A stretch of 64,000 nt of DNA from Subtercola boreus (GTDB lineage: Bacteria; Actinomycetota; Actinomycetes; Actinomycetales; Microbacteriaceae). The notes below the pieces were generated by a model. It saw nothing but the letters and a program-made list of their open reading frames with translations. It was not told the DNA's origin and searched no databases. Below, in pieces: positions 34,377 to 41,695 of this stretch (position 1 is its first letter; each line of letters opens with the position of its first letter). The stretch covers positions 2,728,001 to 2,792,000 of the forward strand of contig NZ_VFOO01000001.1 in assembly GCF_006716115.1 (NCBI RefSeq). The letters are read 5' to 3'. A program made the position numbers and the translations under genes.

Positions 34377-35204
34377 ATGCTTCGTCGTTCACTTGCCGCT
34401 GCTGCTGTTCTAACGGGCGGTCTGCTGCTTCTTGCTCCGCTCTCTGCTTCGGCAACCGATTGGCGTCCTGACGCCCCTCCAGCTCCAACGATAACTTCTC
34501 CAGCTCCTGGCTCCACCGTGGAGCTTTCTGCTGCTGGCACGGTCGTAGTTTCGGGAACAGCAGCCCCTTTTTCGCGGGTTGAGATTGGCTACAAGGGTGA
34601 TGAACTGCTCTCGCAGTCACGGCAAATGGCTGATTGCACGAGCGACCCCTCTACGATTTTCACGCAAGATGACGTGGACGTTGAGTTGTTCTGCGCGCAC
34701 ACGTTTCTGCCTGACTCCGCAATCCCCCAGGTGACCACCAACCCGGACGGGTCAAAGACTCATCTCCAAGTTGTAGAAGACCCAGGAACATGGGTTTTTG
34801 CTGACGCGTCGGGAAATTGGTCGTGGAATGTTGATTTTCCGGTGGGCACGATTACGGCTGCCACCTATGCAAAATCTTGTGCAAACGCCGACACCCACGA
34901 AGTGCTGAGCCAGGTAGTGATGGGAGTTCCCACCGTCTGCACCCCTTCCGCTGATATCACTCCCTCAATCGGCTTCACTGTCGCCGCAGCAGGCTCAACT
35001 TCGGCTGACCCAGTCGCTCCTGTTGCGTCACTCTCTCCGACGACCTCAGCAGCGCCAACCACCGCCTCTGTGAATGAAGCTCTCCCCGTTACCTCGGACT
35101 CATCCCCCTCCGCCTTCACCATCGTCTTGATTAGTGGACTCGTGGTGCTGATTGTGGCTGCTGTTGTTGGGGTTGTGCTCTGGCGTCGTAAGCCACGCAC
35201 ATAG
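34377..35204 (+). CDS. Secreted, membrane-anchored surface protein with Ig-like domain
   Basis: The start at 34377 gives 275 residues with a signal peptide (MLRRSLAAAAVLTGGLLLLAPLSASA is residues 1-26, quoted here only by its parts LRRSLAAAAVL and ASASA). Residues about 30-110 resemble a bacterial Ig-like fold (ITSPAPGSTVELSAAGTVVV). Four cysteines lie in the middle. A Ser/Thr/Pro/Ala-rich stretch precedes a C-terminal helix (VLISGLVVLIVAAVVGVVLW) with basic tail RRKPRT but no LPxTG. It should be displayed on the cell surface, anchored by its tail. In a conjugative element a role in cell contact or surface exclusion is plausible; no named family is recognised. Confidence 0.75.
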   Translation: MLRRSLAAAAVLTGGLLLLAPLSASATDWRPDAPPAPTITSPAPGSTVELSAAGTVVVSGTAAPFSRVEIGYKGDELLSQSRQMADCTSDPSTIFTQDDVDVELFCAHTFLPDSAIPQVTTNPDGSKTHLQVVEDPGTWVFADASGNWSWNVDFPVGTITAATYAKSCANADTHEVLSQVVMGVPTVCTPSADITPSIGFTVAAAGSTSADPVAPVASLSPTTSAAPTTASVNEALPVTSDSSPSAFTIVLISGLVVLIVAAVVGVVLWRRKPRT

Positions 35205-35255
35205 GGGACGGATTTTCGCAACTTCGCTCTATTCCGTGCCTTCCGAATGACATGA

Positions 35256-35285
35256 GCCGATAACTCTTGTAGCTCGCAAATTGCG
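35256..35285 (+). promoter_or_regulatory. Element promoter/leader cassette before the small basic protein
   Basis: The box gccgataac at 35256-35264 is followed by the small inverted repeat cgcaa-a-ttgcg at 35275-35285 and then the ribosome binding site gaaaggtg. The same order recurs at several other genes of the element. Confidence 0.55.
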
Positions 35286-35306
35286 CGCGAAGAAAGGTGA
35301 AAAATC

Positions 35307-35477
35307 ATGTCCAACATCTACCCGGGGTCTTCCTCCTACAAGCCAGGCTCTAATGGCTCGTCAATGGCTGCTGCTGCCAAGAAGATGCAGCAAGCTCAGG
35401 CAGAGAGGGCTGCCAAGAAAGAAGCCGAACGTTCTGCCCGCGAGAAGGCAAACAAGTTCCATCGCAAGAGCTGGTAA
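35307..35477 (+). CDS. Small, basic, Ala/Lys-rich protein
   Basis: The 56-residue frame begins at an ATG with a good ribosome binding site (gaaaggtg) and is followed by a strong terminator. The product has a Ser/Gly-rich start (PGSSSYKPGSNGSS) and a highly charged helix (KKMQQAQAERAAKKEAERSA) likely to form a coiled coil or bind nucleic acid. It has its own promoter cassette and terminator, so it is a monocistronic gene. No family is recognised; an excisionase or nucleoid-type role is possible but not supported by a motif. Confidence 0.65.
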   Translation: MSNIYPGSSSYKPGSNGSSMAAAAKKMQQAQAERAAKKEAERSAREKANKFHRKSW

Positions 35478-35495
35478 CAGCACTGCCCTAAATTA

Positions 35496-35531
35496 GAAGA
35501 CCCCCTCTCCTGTCTTGTGAGGGGGTCTTCT
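35496..35531 (+). terminator. Intrinsic terminator after the small basic protein gene
   Basis: The hairpin agaccccctctc / gagggggtct with a loop of about nine bases is followed by tct-rich sequence 20 bp after the stop codon of the small basic protein gene. Confidence 0.8.
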
Positions 35532-35587
35532 GCGTTTGGCAGCCCTCGCTCCGCAATACAGCAGATAAGTTCATGTTTTTGATTCTT

Positions 35588-35622
35588 CGTCGTTAGAGAC
35601 ATTCCAAGAGGCAAAAAGCCTC
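35588..35622 (+). promoter_or_regulatory. Element promoter/leader cassette before the prepilin gene
   Basis: The box tcgtcgttagagac (35587-35600) is followed by the hairpin gaggc-aaaaa-gcctc (35608-35622) and the ribosome binding site aaggaaaaggaa directly before the prepilin ATG. This is the clearest copy of the recurring box-hairpin-RBS arrangement. Confidence 0.65.
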
Positions 35623-35640
35623 AAGGAAAAGGAATCCAAA

Positions 35641-36360
35641 ATGAACAAGAAAACTCTGACCGCCCTGACTCGTGAGGACGGCTTCACTCTTATTGAGCTG
35701 CTAATCGTCGTGGTCATCATCGGCATTCTTGCGGCGACGGCTATCCCGATTCTGCTGAACCAGCAGAAGGCTGCAATGAACGCCACCGTCAAATCAGATG
35801 CAAAGAACACGGTCACCGAAGTTGCCTCTATGCTTGCGCAGCACCCCACCGCATCCGACCTGTCAGCCGCCCCGAAGGTTGCCTCAAAAGGGAACGCCGT
35901 TTCTGTAAAGGGGAGCTGGTCAAGCTACTCCGTTTGTGCCGCTAACACTGACGGCACCTATTCCTACGGCTTCACCTCTGAAACGGGAACATACGCTGAG
36001 AACTGTCTGGTGGCTGCTGACGCACCTATCACAACAGTGACGACCGCCAACTACGAACAGTATTTCCGCGCCGCCTTAGCCAAGCTCCAAGCGTCTCAGG
36101 CAGCCAATGGCGGAGTGAAATCCATCAGCCTCGCAGACATTAGAGCAATCGCCGGAGCAGCCACTTTTGACCCGTCAATTCAGACAAGCGGGATTGGCGG
36201 CGGGTGCTTCACCGGGGGGAGTTGTGGTCTCAATCTCAAGTTTCAGGATGGAACGACGACCTATCAGCTTGACGCTCGTTGGAGTCAAGACAACCCGAAT
36301 GCCACTGTGACGATTGACCACTATCCCAACTACACGCCGCCGAACATGCCGCAGAGCTAA
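35641..36360 (+). CDS. Type IV prepilin-like protein
   Basis: The 239-residue protein has a prepilin leader ending in G followed by FTLIELLIVVVIIGILAATA; the glycine-phenylalanine cleavage site and the glutamate at mature position 5 are intact. The remaining about 200 residues form a soluble head with two candidate disulphide pairs (CAANTDG, NCLVAAD, GGCFTGGSCG). Such proteins are processed by a prepilin peptidase and assembled into a pilus or pseudopilus. No peptidase, assembly ATPase or platform protein is encoded in the element, so it would depend on a host system. It is monocistronic with its own cassette and terminator. A role in cell contact during transfer or in DNA binding is inferred. 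Confidence 0.88.
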   Translation: MNKKTLTALTREDGFTLIELLIVVVIIGILAATAIPILLNQQKAAMNATVKSDAKNTVTEVASMLAQHPTASDLSAAPKVASKGNAVSVKGSWSSYSVCAANTDGTYSYGFTSETGTYAENCLVAADAPITTVTTANYEQYFRAALAKLQASQAANGGVKSISLADIRAIAGAATFDPSIQTSGIGGGCFTGGSCGLNLKFQDGTTTYQLDARWSQDNPNATVTIDHYPNYTPPNMPQS

Positions 36361-36367
36361 CCCGCAA

Positions 36368-36404
36368 CCAAAAGCCCCGTCACTCATCCTGGCGGGGCTT
36401 TTGG
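36368..36404 (+). terminator. Intrinsic terminator after the prepilin gene
   Basis: A perfect 12-bp stem, ccaaaagccccg / cggggcttttgg, begins 8 bp after the prepilin stop codon and carries A and T runs within the stem base, so it is probably bidirectional. Confidence 0.85.
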
Positions 36405-36410
36405 CGTCTC

Positions 36411-36423
36411 TGCCGTTAGGGAT
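36411..36423 (+). promoter_or_regulatory. Element promoter box directly before a possible leaderless gene
   Basis: The box tgccgttagggat lies only 5 bp before the next ATG. If it is a -10 region, transcription would start at or next to the ATG and the message would be leaderless; no hairpin or ribosome binding site fits in between. Confidence 0.5.
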
Positions 36424-36428
36424 TTTCC

Positions 36429-36959
36429 ATGCCTCCCATATCCAGCCTTGCCGACCTCGCCGCCTTTGATTTTGATTTCACCGTTGACGACTTCTTCGCC
36501 TTCCCCCCGGCGCATTTTGAGTCACAGTCTCTCCCACCTCGCGGCTTTCAGAATCACTGGCGAGAGGACACCGGCGACCCCCTCGCCTCCCTCATTTGGG
36601 AGCGATACCTTCTCCGCATGATTTCCCCCGCCCCCTTTTCCTGGATTCAGGACGCCTCCCGGTGGGATGTAAAAGACATGCATTTTGCAAGCTGGCTCCA
36701 AACCCAATCTCAGCAGGAGGCTGACGCAGGCTGGCGCGACGACATTTGCGCGGTTACTGGGCTGCCCTTCACGTATGCAGCTCCGCTTCTCAGCCTGCCT
36801 GACCTGCCTCCAAGAGTTACCCCGCTACGCGGTGAAGACCCAGCGCTTATCTTTCATTTAGACGCAGACGACCTTTCCGAAGATGACTACGAGGTTTGGG
36901 TTTCGGAGTTTCAGCGCTACAAATCCGCCGTTCTTTCCGCCGAGCTCCAACCGCTCTAA
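36429..36959 (+). CDS. Uncharacterised protein, possible paralogue of the next gene
   Basis: The 176-residue acidic protein has an aromatic-rich start (FDFDFTVDDFFAFPP) and many prolines; no signal peptide or membrane helix is visible. Its C-terminal end (EFQRYKSAVLSAELQPL) resembles that of the following gene product (EILRYRAALLALDLSSP), and SLIWERYLLRMISP resembles ARVRERSYLRIQFDLTSP there, which suggests two diverged paralogues. The ATG has no ribosome binding site. I recognise no family. Position between the prepilin and RecQ genes gives no firm hint of function. Confidence 0.65.
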   Translation: MPPISSLADLAAFDFDFTVDDFFAFPPAHFESQSLPPRGFQNHWREDTGDPLASLIWERYLLRMISPAPFSWIQDASRWDVKDMHFASWLQTQSQQEADAGWRDDICAVTGLPFTYAAPLLSLPDLPPRVTPLRGEDPALIFHLDADDLSEDDYEVWVSEFQRYKSAVLSAELQPL

Positions 36960-36997
36960 GTCCGCCCCCCGTACATTTTCGCTTCTTCCTGGTGCTC

Positions 36998-37010
36998 TGC
37001 CGATAGAGAC
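36998..37010 (+). promoter_or_regulatory. Element promoter box before the 202-residue unknown gene
   Basis: The box tgccgatagagac is preceded, 18 bp upstream of cgatag, by ttttcgc, the same spacing as at 38856-38886. Both are embedded in near-identical intergenic sequence starting taagtccgccc. A purine-rich ribosome binding site follows. Confidence 0.6.
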
Positions 37011-37037
37011 AAAGCACACAAGGAAAAGGATTCCCAA

Positions 37038-37646
37038 ATGACTGTCTCTCTTGACCCGCGTTCCACTTCTGCTGTTTGTGAGCTGACGCCCCCCGCTGTC
37101 CCTATTCAGTTTGGATTTCCAGAATTGGATGTCGCGTTTGACCCCAGCTCTATTCCGGTCAAGTTCCTCACATTGGATTGCTTCCCGTGTTTCGTTTCCC
37201 TTGACCCGACGATGGAGCCGATGGAAGCAAGAGTCCGGGAGAGGTCATACCTTCGTATTCAGTTTGATCTCACCTCGCCATCAAACGCCGACTTTGACCT
37301 GTGCCAGCCTGCCTATCTGGCTGATTTGACTGCGCTCGCGCCTTCGCTCCCACCGACGATGATTGCAGCCCTTTACGACCTGCCTGAAAACCTTCGCCTT
37401 TTAGTGAGGGATACGCGTTTCTCGGTCATGTACCGCACGCGCTGGATTAACAATTTGACCCGACAACTCCCTGTTGCCCGACAACTCTCCGCTACTCAGG
37501 TGGAGCCTCTGCTGAATGAGATTCTTCGCTATCGCGCGGCTCTGCTCGCGTTAGACCTCAGCTCCCCCGCAGTCATAGAGCAATGCCGGAAAGAGACTCA
37601 CCTTCTCCTCACAACCGGCTCACGTTTTGGGGCGGCTCATGTCTGA
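37038..37646 (+). CDS. Uncharacterised protein upstream of RecQ
   Basis: The 202-residue protein starts at an ATG preceded by aaggaaaagg. It has no signal peptide or membrane helix, three clustered cysteines near residue 50 (LDCFPCF) and another further on. It seems distantly related to the preceding gene product by its C-terminal pattern. Its end overlaps the RecQ start by 8 bp, indicating translational coupling and a possible shared role with the helicase. No known family is recognised. Confidence 0.65.
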   Translation: MTVSLDPRSTSAVCELTPPAVPIQFGFPELDVAFDPSSIPVKFLTLDCFPCFVSLDPTMEPMEARVRERSYLRIQFDLTSPSNADFDLCQPAYLADLTALAPSLPPTMIAALYDLPENLRLLVRDTRFSVMYRTRWINNLTRQLPVARQLSATQVEPLLNEILRYRAALLALDLSSPAVIEQCRKETHLLLTTGSRFGAAHV

Positions 37647-38838
37647 GGACGCCGCACGCGCCAAGCTAAAAGAAGTGTTCGGTTATGACGACTTCCGTGG
37701 GAATCAGGCTGAGGTCATTGCCCACGTTACTGCTGGCGGTAACGCGGTTGTTCTGATGCCTACGGGTGGGGGTAAGTCCCTATGTTTTCAGATTCCTGCG
37801 CTGCTACGAGAAGGGACGGGCATTGTCATTTCGCCTCTCATAGCCCTGATGGAAGACCAGGTAAAAGCTCTTACCGCTGTTGGCGTCCGTGCCGCCTTTC
37901 TGAACTCGTCACAGTCCTACGCGGAACAGAAGGTCGTAGAAGATGCCTACGTTGCTGGTGAGCTTGACCTGCTCTATCTGGCTCCTGAACGCCTCGCCTC
38001 TGAGGGAACGAAACGCTTCCTCTCTCGTGGTCGCATCGCCCTGTTCGCTATTGACGAGGCGCACTGTGTGAGCCAGTGGGGGCATGACTTCCGCCCTGAC
38101 TATCTGCGCCTTGCTGACATCCCGAAGCATTGGACTGACGTTCCTCGCATTGCCCTCACCGCGACCGCTACGGAACGAACTCACCGTGAAATCTCTTCTG
38201 TCCTAAAGATGGAGAAGGCGCGTCATTTCATCACGAGTTTTGACCGTCCAAACATCAGCTATCGCGTTGTAAAGAAGGTTGCCCCACGTCAGCAGCTCCT
38301 GGACTTCATTCAGCAGGAGCATGCGAACGAATCCGGCGTCGTCTACGCCTTCACTCGCTCTACCGTGGAATCAACTGCCGAATCCTTGGTCAAGCGGGGC
38401 ATACGCGCTATCCCTTATCACGCTGGACTACCCCCAGAAACTCGCGCCGAGAGTCAACGCGAGTTCCTCACAAATTCCGGCACGGTCATCGTCGCAACAA
38501 TCGCGTTTGGCATGGGAATTGACAAAGCTGACGTTCGCTTTGTCGCCCACATTGACCTCCCGAAATCTGTTGAGGGGTTCTATCAAGAATCAGGTCGCGC
38601 AGGACGTGATGGGCTGCCCTCCGCTGCTCTGCTTCTCTACGGCGTCCGAGATTATGACTCTCAGTCGCAGATGATTGCTGACTCTGACCTACCCGATGAA
38701 CGCCGCCTCAAACTACAGGCAGACCTGGACGCCATGCTTGACCTCTGCATCACCCCGAGCTGTCGCCGCGTCCAGCTCCTCGCCTACTTCGGTCAAGGCT
38801 CCGAGCCGTGCGGCAACTGCGACGCCTGCGCCATTTAA
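37639..38838 (+). CDS. RecQ-type DNA helicase, core plus zinc domain only
   Basis: The 399-residue protein has the full helicase core: MPTGGGKSLCFQIPA near residue 40, AIDEAHCVSQWGHDFRP near residue 138, ALTATAT near residue 172 and QESGRAGRDG near residue 325. It continues into the four-cysteine zinc motif (CRRVQLLAYFG then CGNCDAC) and stops there. The winged-helix RQC and HRDC domains of the usual 600-residue RecQ are absent. It should unwind DNA 3' to 5' with ATP. The ATG at 37639 overlaps the upstream gene. In this element it may supply the helicase for rolling-circle replication or act in defence; neither is proven. Confidence 0.88.
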   Translation: MSEDAARAKLKEVFGYDDFRGNQAEVIAHVTAGGNAVVLMPTGGGKSLCFQIPALLREGTGIVISPLIALMEDQVKALTAVGVRAAFLNSSQSYAEQKVVEDAYVAGELDLLYLAPERLASEGTKRFLSRGRIALFAIDEAHCVSQWGHDFRPDYLRLADIPKHWTDVPRIALTATATERTHREISSVLKMEKARHFITSFDRPNISYRVVKKVAPRQQLLDFIQQEHANESGVVYAFTRSTVESTAESLVKRGIRAIPYHAGLPPETRAESQREFLTNSGTVIVATIAFGMGIDKADVRFVAHIDLPKSVEGFYQESGRAGRDGLPSAALLLYGVRDYDSQSQMIADSDLPDERRLKLQADLDAMLDLCITPSCRRVQLLAYFGQGSEPCGNCDACAI

Positions 38839-38874
38839 GTCCGCCCGCCGTACCTTTTTCGCTTACTTCACTGC

Positions 38875-38917
38875 GCCCGCCGTTAGGGACGATTCAGAGA
38901 CAAAATCGCCTCTGAAT
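38875..38917 (+). promoter_or_regulatory. Element promoter/leader cassette before the 55-residue gene
   Basis: The box cccgccgttagggac is followed by the 8-bp hairpin attcagag / ctctgaat (38892-38917) and the ribosome binding site ggaaaaggaaa. An upstream ttttcgc lies 18 bp before cgttag, as at 36976. Confidence 0.65.
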
Positions 38918-38934
38918 TGGAAAAGGAAACCAAA

Positions 38935-39102
38935 ATGCAAACCCTGCTAACGCAAGTCCGTAGCTACTCAGCTCCCGACAACAATGATGAACAAGTTGAG
39001 ACCTGGCTGGCGGTCAACGGTCAAACGAGCGCCTCCGCCCTTCTCGCCGCTCGTCAGAACTTCTCCGCTCGTGCAGCCCTTCTTTGTGGTCGTGCAAAGT
39101 GA
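38935..39102 (+). CDS. Small uncharacterised protein, first of a coupled pair
   Basis: The 55-residue protein starts MQTLLTQVRSYSAPDN and is followed by a moderately hydrophobic Ala-rich half (SASALLAARQNFSARAALL). A ggaaaagg ribosome binding site lies at proper distance. Its stop overlaps the next start as GTGA. No family is recognised; length, promoter cassette and coupling support that it is real. Confidence 0.6.
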   Translation: MQTLLTQVRSYSAPDNNDEQVETWLAVNGQTSASALLAARQNFSARAALLCGRAK

Positions 39103-39401
39103 ACGGCGTCCCAACCGAAGACCCGCTTTTCGTTCACTTATTCCCTGACATCCGCCGCGCGGATTTTAGAGACTTCCGCTTCTACTATCTCGCATGCCAG
39201 CGCGCCGCTATGGAACTTACCTTCATGCAAACCACATCGGCGGAAATACTGTCAGCTATCTACAACAGCATTCTCGTATGTGAAGACGTGGAGGAAGGAC
39301 TCGCGGAGAACCCGAACACCCCCAACGTGGTGCTCTATATGTTGCGATACAGCCGGTCATCCCTTGTCCGTGAGACGGTGCTCTCCCGCTTGCCGTACTG
39401 A
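39099..39401 (+). CDS. Small uncharacterised protein upstream of the replication gene
   Basis: Starting at the GTG that overlaps the previous stop, the product has 100 residues and is acidic and aromatic-rich (PLFVHLFPDIRRADFRDFRFYYL is seen near residues 9-31, in parts LFVHLFPDI and FRDFRFYYLA). An upstream TTG at 39084 is an alternative start. Its soluble helical character and place just before rep would suit a replication or copy-control accessory, but no family is recognised. Confidence 0.55.
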   Translation: MNGVPTEDPLFVHLFPDIRRADFRDFRFYYLACQRAAMELTFMQTTSAEILSAIYNSILVCEDVEEGLAENPNTPNVVLYMLRYSRSSLVRETVLSRLPY

Positions 39402-39430
39402 CCCGCAACCTGTCGCTTAAAACCATGTTT

Positions 39431-39463
39431 CTCCTTGCTGCCGATAGATACAGCAGCAAGGAG
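39431..39463 (+). promoter_or_regulatory. Rep promoter box framed by a 10-bp inverted repeat
   Basis: The box tgccgatagatac is flanked by the perfect arms ctccttgctg (39431-39440) and cagcaaggag (39454-39463). The right arm also contains the ribosome binding site (aaggag) of the rep gene. Binding of a repressor, or folding of the message, could therefore control initiator synthesis. Confidence 0.65.
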
Positions 39464-39468
39464 AAACC

Positions 39469-41292
39469 ATGGCAATTAACCACATAAATTACCGCGACCG
39501 GCTCGCATTACTTTTAGAACCCGACTTTCTCTCCTCCGCCGCTGACGAAGGAGTTGACCCTCGTGTTGCCGCCGGGCTGGTTGGGCTGACTCGCGCTGAC
39601 CGTTGCACGCGCCCCCTTGTATCAAAGCGAAGTGTTTTGGACTCAGGGAGACACGACCCCGCGATGAGAGGCAAACCTGTTGATGAGCCGGAGTCGTTCC
39701 TGATTCCTTGTTCTACTTCCGACGCCGACAAATGCGAACCATGCGCCGAGTTTCGCAAACAGCTCAGCATGCGCCAAATGCTCACAACGCTCTCCCGCGA
39801 CGGTTCCGCCGCTGCACTCTTCACCTTGACCGCCCCTTCCTTTGGGCGCGTGCACAGCAGCTACTGGACAGCCAAGGATGAGTTCAGAAGCCGTCATCTC
39901 CCAGATACCGAAAGAGAGGCAAAACGTCTCTACAGAAAGCAGTTCGCTTCTCCCTGCCCATGTTCCGGTTTTCACACGTCATCGGAGGGCATAGCTGGCA
40001 CCCCCGTGAACCCGAACACTTACGACTACGCGGCGGAAATCATCTGGAATGCGAATTTGCCCGCCCTTGTGAGCTCCATGAAGCGCAAGGTCAAAACCAT
40101 GGCGAAGACAGCTGGAATTGACCTGCAAAACTTCCGAATGTTCATCGTCTATGAACGCCAAGTCAGAGGCGCACTACACACCCATGTCCTGCTTGCGTGT
40201 GAGGGAAATGCCCCAGCCTTTGCAGCCCTTGTGGAGGCGATAGACCTTAGTTGGAACGTGACCCCACCCACTGCCGAAATCCCCGACGAGCTGGTCACCT
40301 GGCTTCGCACAGATGCTGCTCAGAAACTTGCGGAAGACGCGCTTGACTATGTGCACGGTCGCCCCCTCGTCAAGGACTCCATCCCTGTTGCCTCTTGGAA
40401 GGGCGGTGCCCCTCGTCCGGCAACCATGTTCGGGAGTCAATACGACATTCGCGTCATCTCAGCCAAAGAACCGGAAGCTCCTCACACCACTGGTGACCCT
40501 GACGACGCCGCAGCTGCTGCTGCCGAAGCCGAGGACATGCCTGACGTTGATTCACACAGCGCCGCCGCCGCGTATCTTGCGAAATATCTGACGAAGAACC
40601 AGTCAGCATTCTCGCCCGCCGCATTACGACGCACGCAAGCTCTCCTGCGCGCTCACTACGCCCGCTTCAGACGCCTCGCGTTCGCTCTCCTCGCAGACCG
40701 TGCCGTCCTGCATTCTCGCCGCGCCACGGCGACCAAGACCCTTACCGCCTCACTCCAAAAATGGGCAGACGACAAGCAGGCGAACAGGCACGCCCCACCG
40801 CTTGCTCCTGAACCCGATGACATGATTCATCGTCTGCGCAAGGAAGCGATTCCTCCAGTAATAGAACGTGACCGACCAGACAGGGAGCCACCTGGAATTC
40901 GGCTTCTACGTGCAGAGATTGAGGAGCTGAAGAACGCCCCGATAGCTCCTAACCCGCTGACTGAGGCAGTCTCCCCGCTGATGAGTTCGCACCTGACGAG
41001 AAAGGAACTTGTGCGCTGTCTGACGGTCACAGGCGACCTCGTTTCGCTTCGGGGCATCCGCACGCGACTCAACCGTGTTGCCGACAACGGAGGATTTACC
41101 GGCACTCTCACTTCCGCATCTAACTGGGGGTGCTCGCTTACCTCGCTGAAAGAGGAGATGCGTGCGTGGGCAGAAGCAATGTTCGCGCCCGAGGTACCCG
41201 TTGACCCGGATGACTTCATCATTGTTTGGGAAATTGACATGCAAGCATCTGAAGAAGAGTTTGAGCGGCGAAAACCCTCCCCTACTGAATAA
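39469..41292 (+). CDS. repSA: RepSA-like rolling-circle replication initiator
   Basis: The 607-residue protein resembles the initiators of pSAM2-type elements. It has a cysteine-rich region (STSDADKCEPCAEFR near residue 85), FTLTAPSFGRVH near residue 122, the HUH-like metal motif GALHTHVLLAC near residue 235 and the tyrosine region AAYLAKYLTKN near residue 370. Such proteins nick the double-strand origin and stay linked to the 5' end. Length is somewhat above the usual 450-550 residues because of a charged C-terminal extension with an acidic Ala-rich loop near residue 345. The adjacent non-coding region downstream holds inverted repeats expected of an origin. Confidence 0.85.
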   Translation: MAINHINYRDRLALLLEPDFLSSAADEGVDPRVAAGLVGLTRADRCTRPLVSKRSVLDSGRHDPAMRGKPVDEPESFLIPCSTSDADKCEPCAEFRKQLSMRQMLTTLSRDGSAAALFTLTAPSFGRVHSSYWTAKDEFRSRHLPDTEREAKRLYRKQFASPCPCSGFHTSSEGIAGTPVNPNTYDYAAEIIWNANLPALVSSMKRKVKTMAKTAGIDLQNFRMFIVYERQVRGALHTHVLLACEGNAPAFAALVEAIDLSWNVTPPTAEIPDELVTWLRTDAAQKLAEDALDYVHGRPLVKDSIPVASWKGGAPRPATMFGSQYDIRVISAKEPEAPHTTGDPDDAAAAAAEAEDMPDVDSHSAAAAYLAKYLTKNQSAFSPAALRRTQALLRAHYARFRRLAFALLADRAVLHSRRATATKTLTASLQKWADDKQANRHAPPLAPEPDDMIHRLRKEAIPPVIERDRPDREPPGIRLLRAEIEELKNAPIAPNPLTEAVSPLMSSHLTRKELVRCLTVTGDLVSLRGIRTRLNRVADNGGFTGTLTSASNWGCSLTSLKEEMRAWAEAMFAPEVPVDPDDFIIVWEIDMQASEEEFERRKPSPTE

Positions 41293-41338
41293 AAGACTGG
41301 AATCGGAAACCCAATGACAAAGGTGTTAGGTGGGTTCC

Positions 41339-41513
41339 TTTGGCATGCCAAAAAGCAGTTTGCGAAGCGGCTCTGAGGAGTGAGTGGGCGGGCAATTACC
41401 GCTGTTGGAGCGGCAGCAAAGCGACCGCCGCGCAAACAGCGGTAATTGGGGAGCCTGGGCGCGGATTAGACCGCTGAGAGAGCAGCTGTTGGCAGGCGGG
41501 GCGCAGCCCCGCC
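41339..41513. other. Candidate origin of replication/transfer (dso/sso or clt region)
   Basis: The 403 bases between rep and the next gene have no convincing coding sequence but three strong secondary structures: the palindrome tttggcatgccaaa (41339-41352), a perfect 14-bp inverted repeat caattaccgctgtt / aacagcggtaattg (41393-41406 and 41435-41448), and the 8-bp hairpin ggcggggc-gca-gccccgcc (41495-41513). Rolling-circle elements usually keep their origin beside rep, so this is the most likely nick site and possibly the cis-acting transfer locus. Assignment is by position and structure only. Confidence 0.55.
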
Positions 41514-41633
41514 CTTGATACATAAAGAAAATTTGGCTAACTCCTTCCACCACTGGTCTTCAGCGCACCAGCGGGGACGTTTTTTGCGAGTTTCAGACTT
41601 TTTCTCTGTTTTGCGTATTTTCTGGGCAACTTC

Positions 41634-41672
41634 TGCCGATAACAACTGTGAAGCCAATTTCGTAGCTTCACA
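41634..41672 (+). promoter_or_regulatory. Element promoter/leader cassette before the 124-residue gene
   Basis: The box tgccgataacaac is followed at once by an 8-bp hairpin tgtgaagc / gcttcaca (41647-41672) and the ribosome binding site gaaaaggaa, matching the arrangement at the prepilin and other genes. Confidence 0.65.
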
Positions 41673-41695
41673 ACCAACTGAAAAGGAATCAAATC

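Noticed and set aside
35641-36360. Part of a type IV pilus operon
   Set aside because: The gene is monocistronic with its own terminator and no assembly genes lie nearby.
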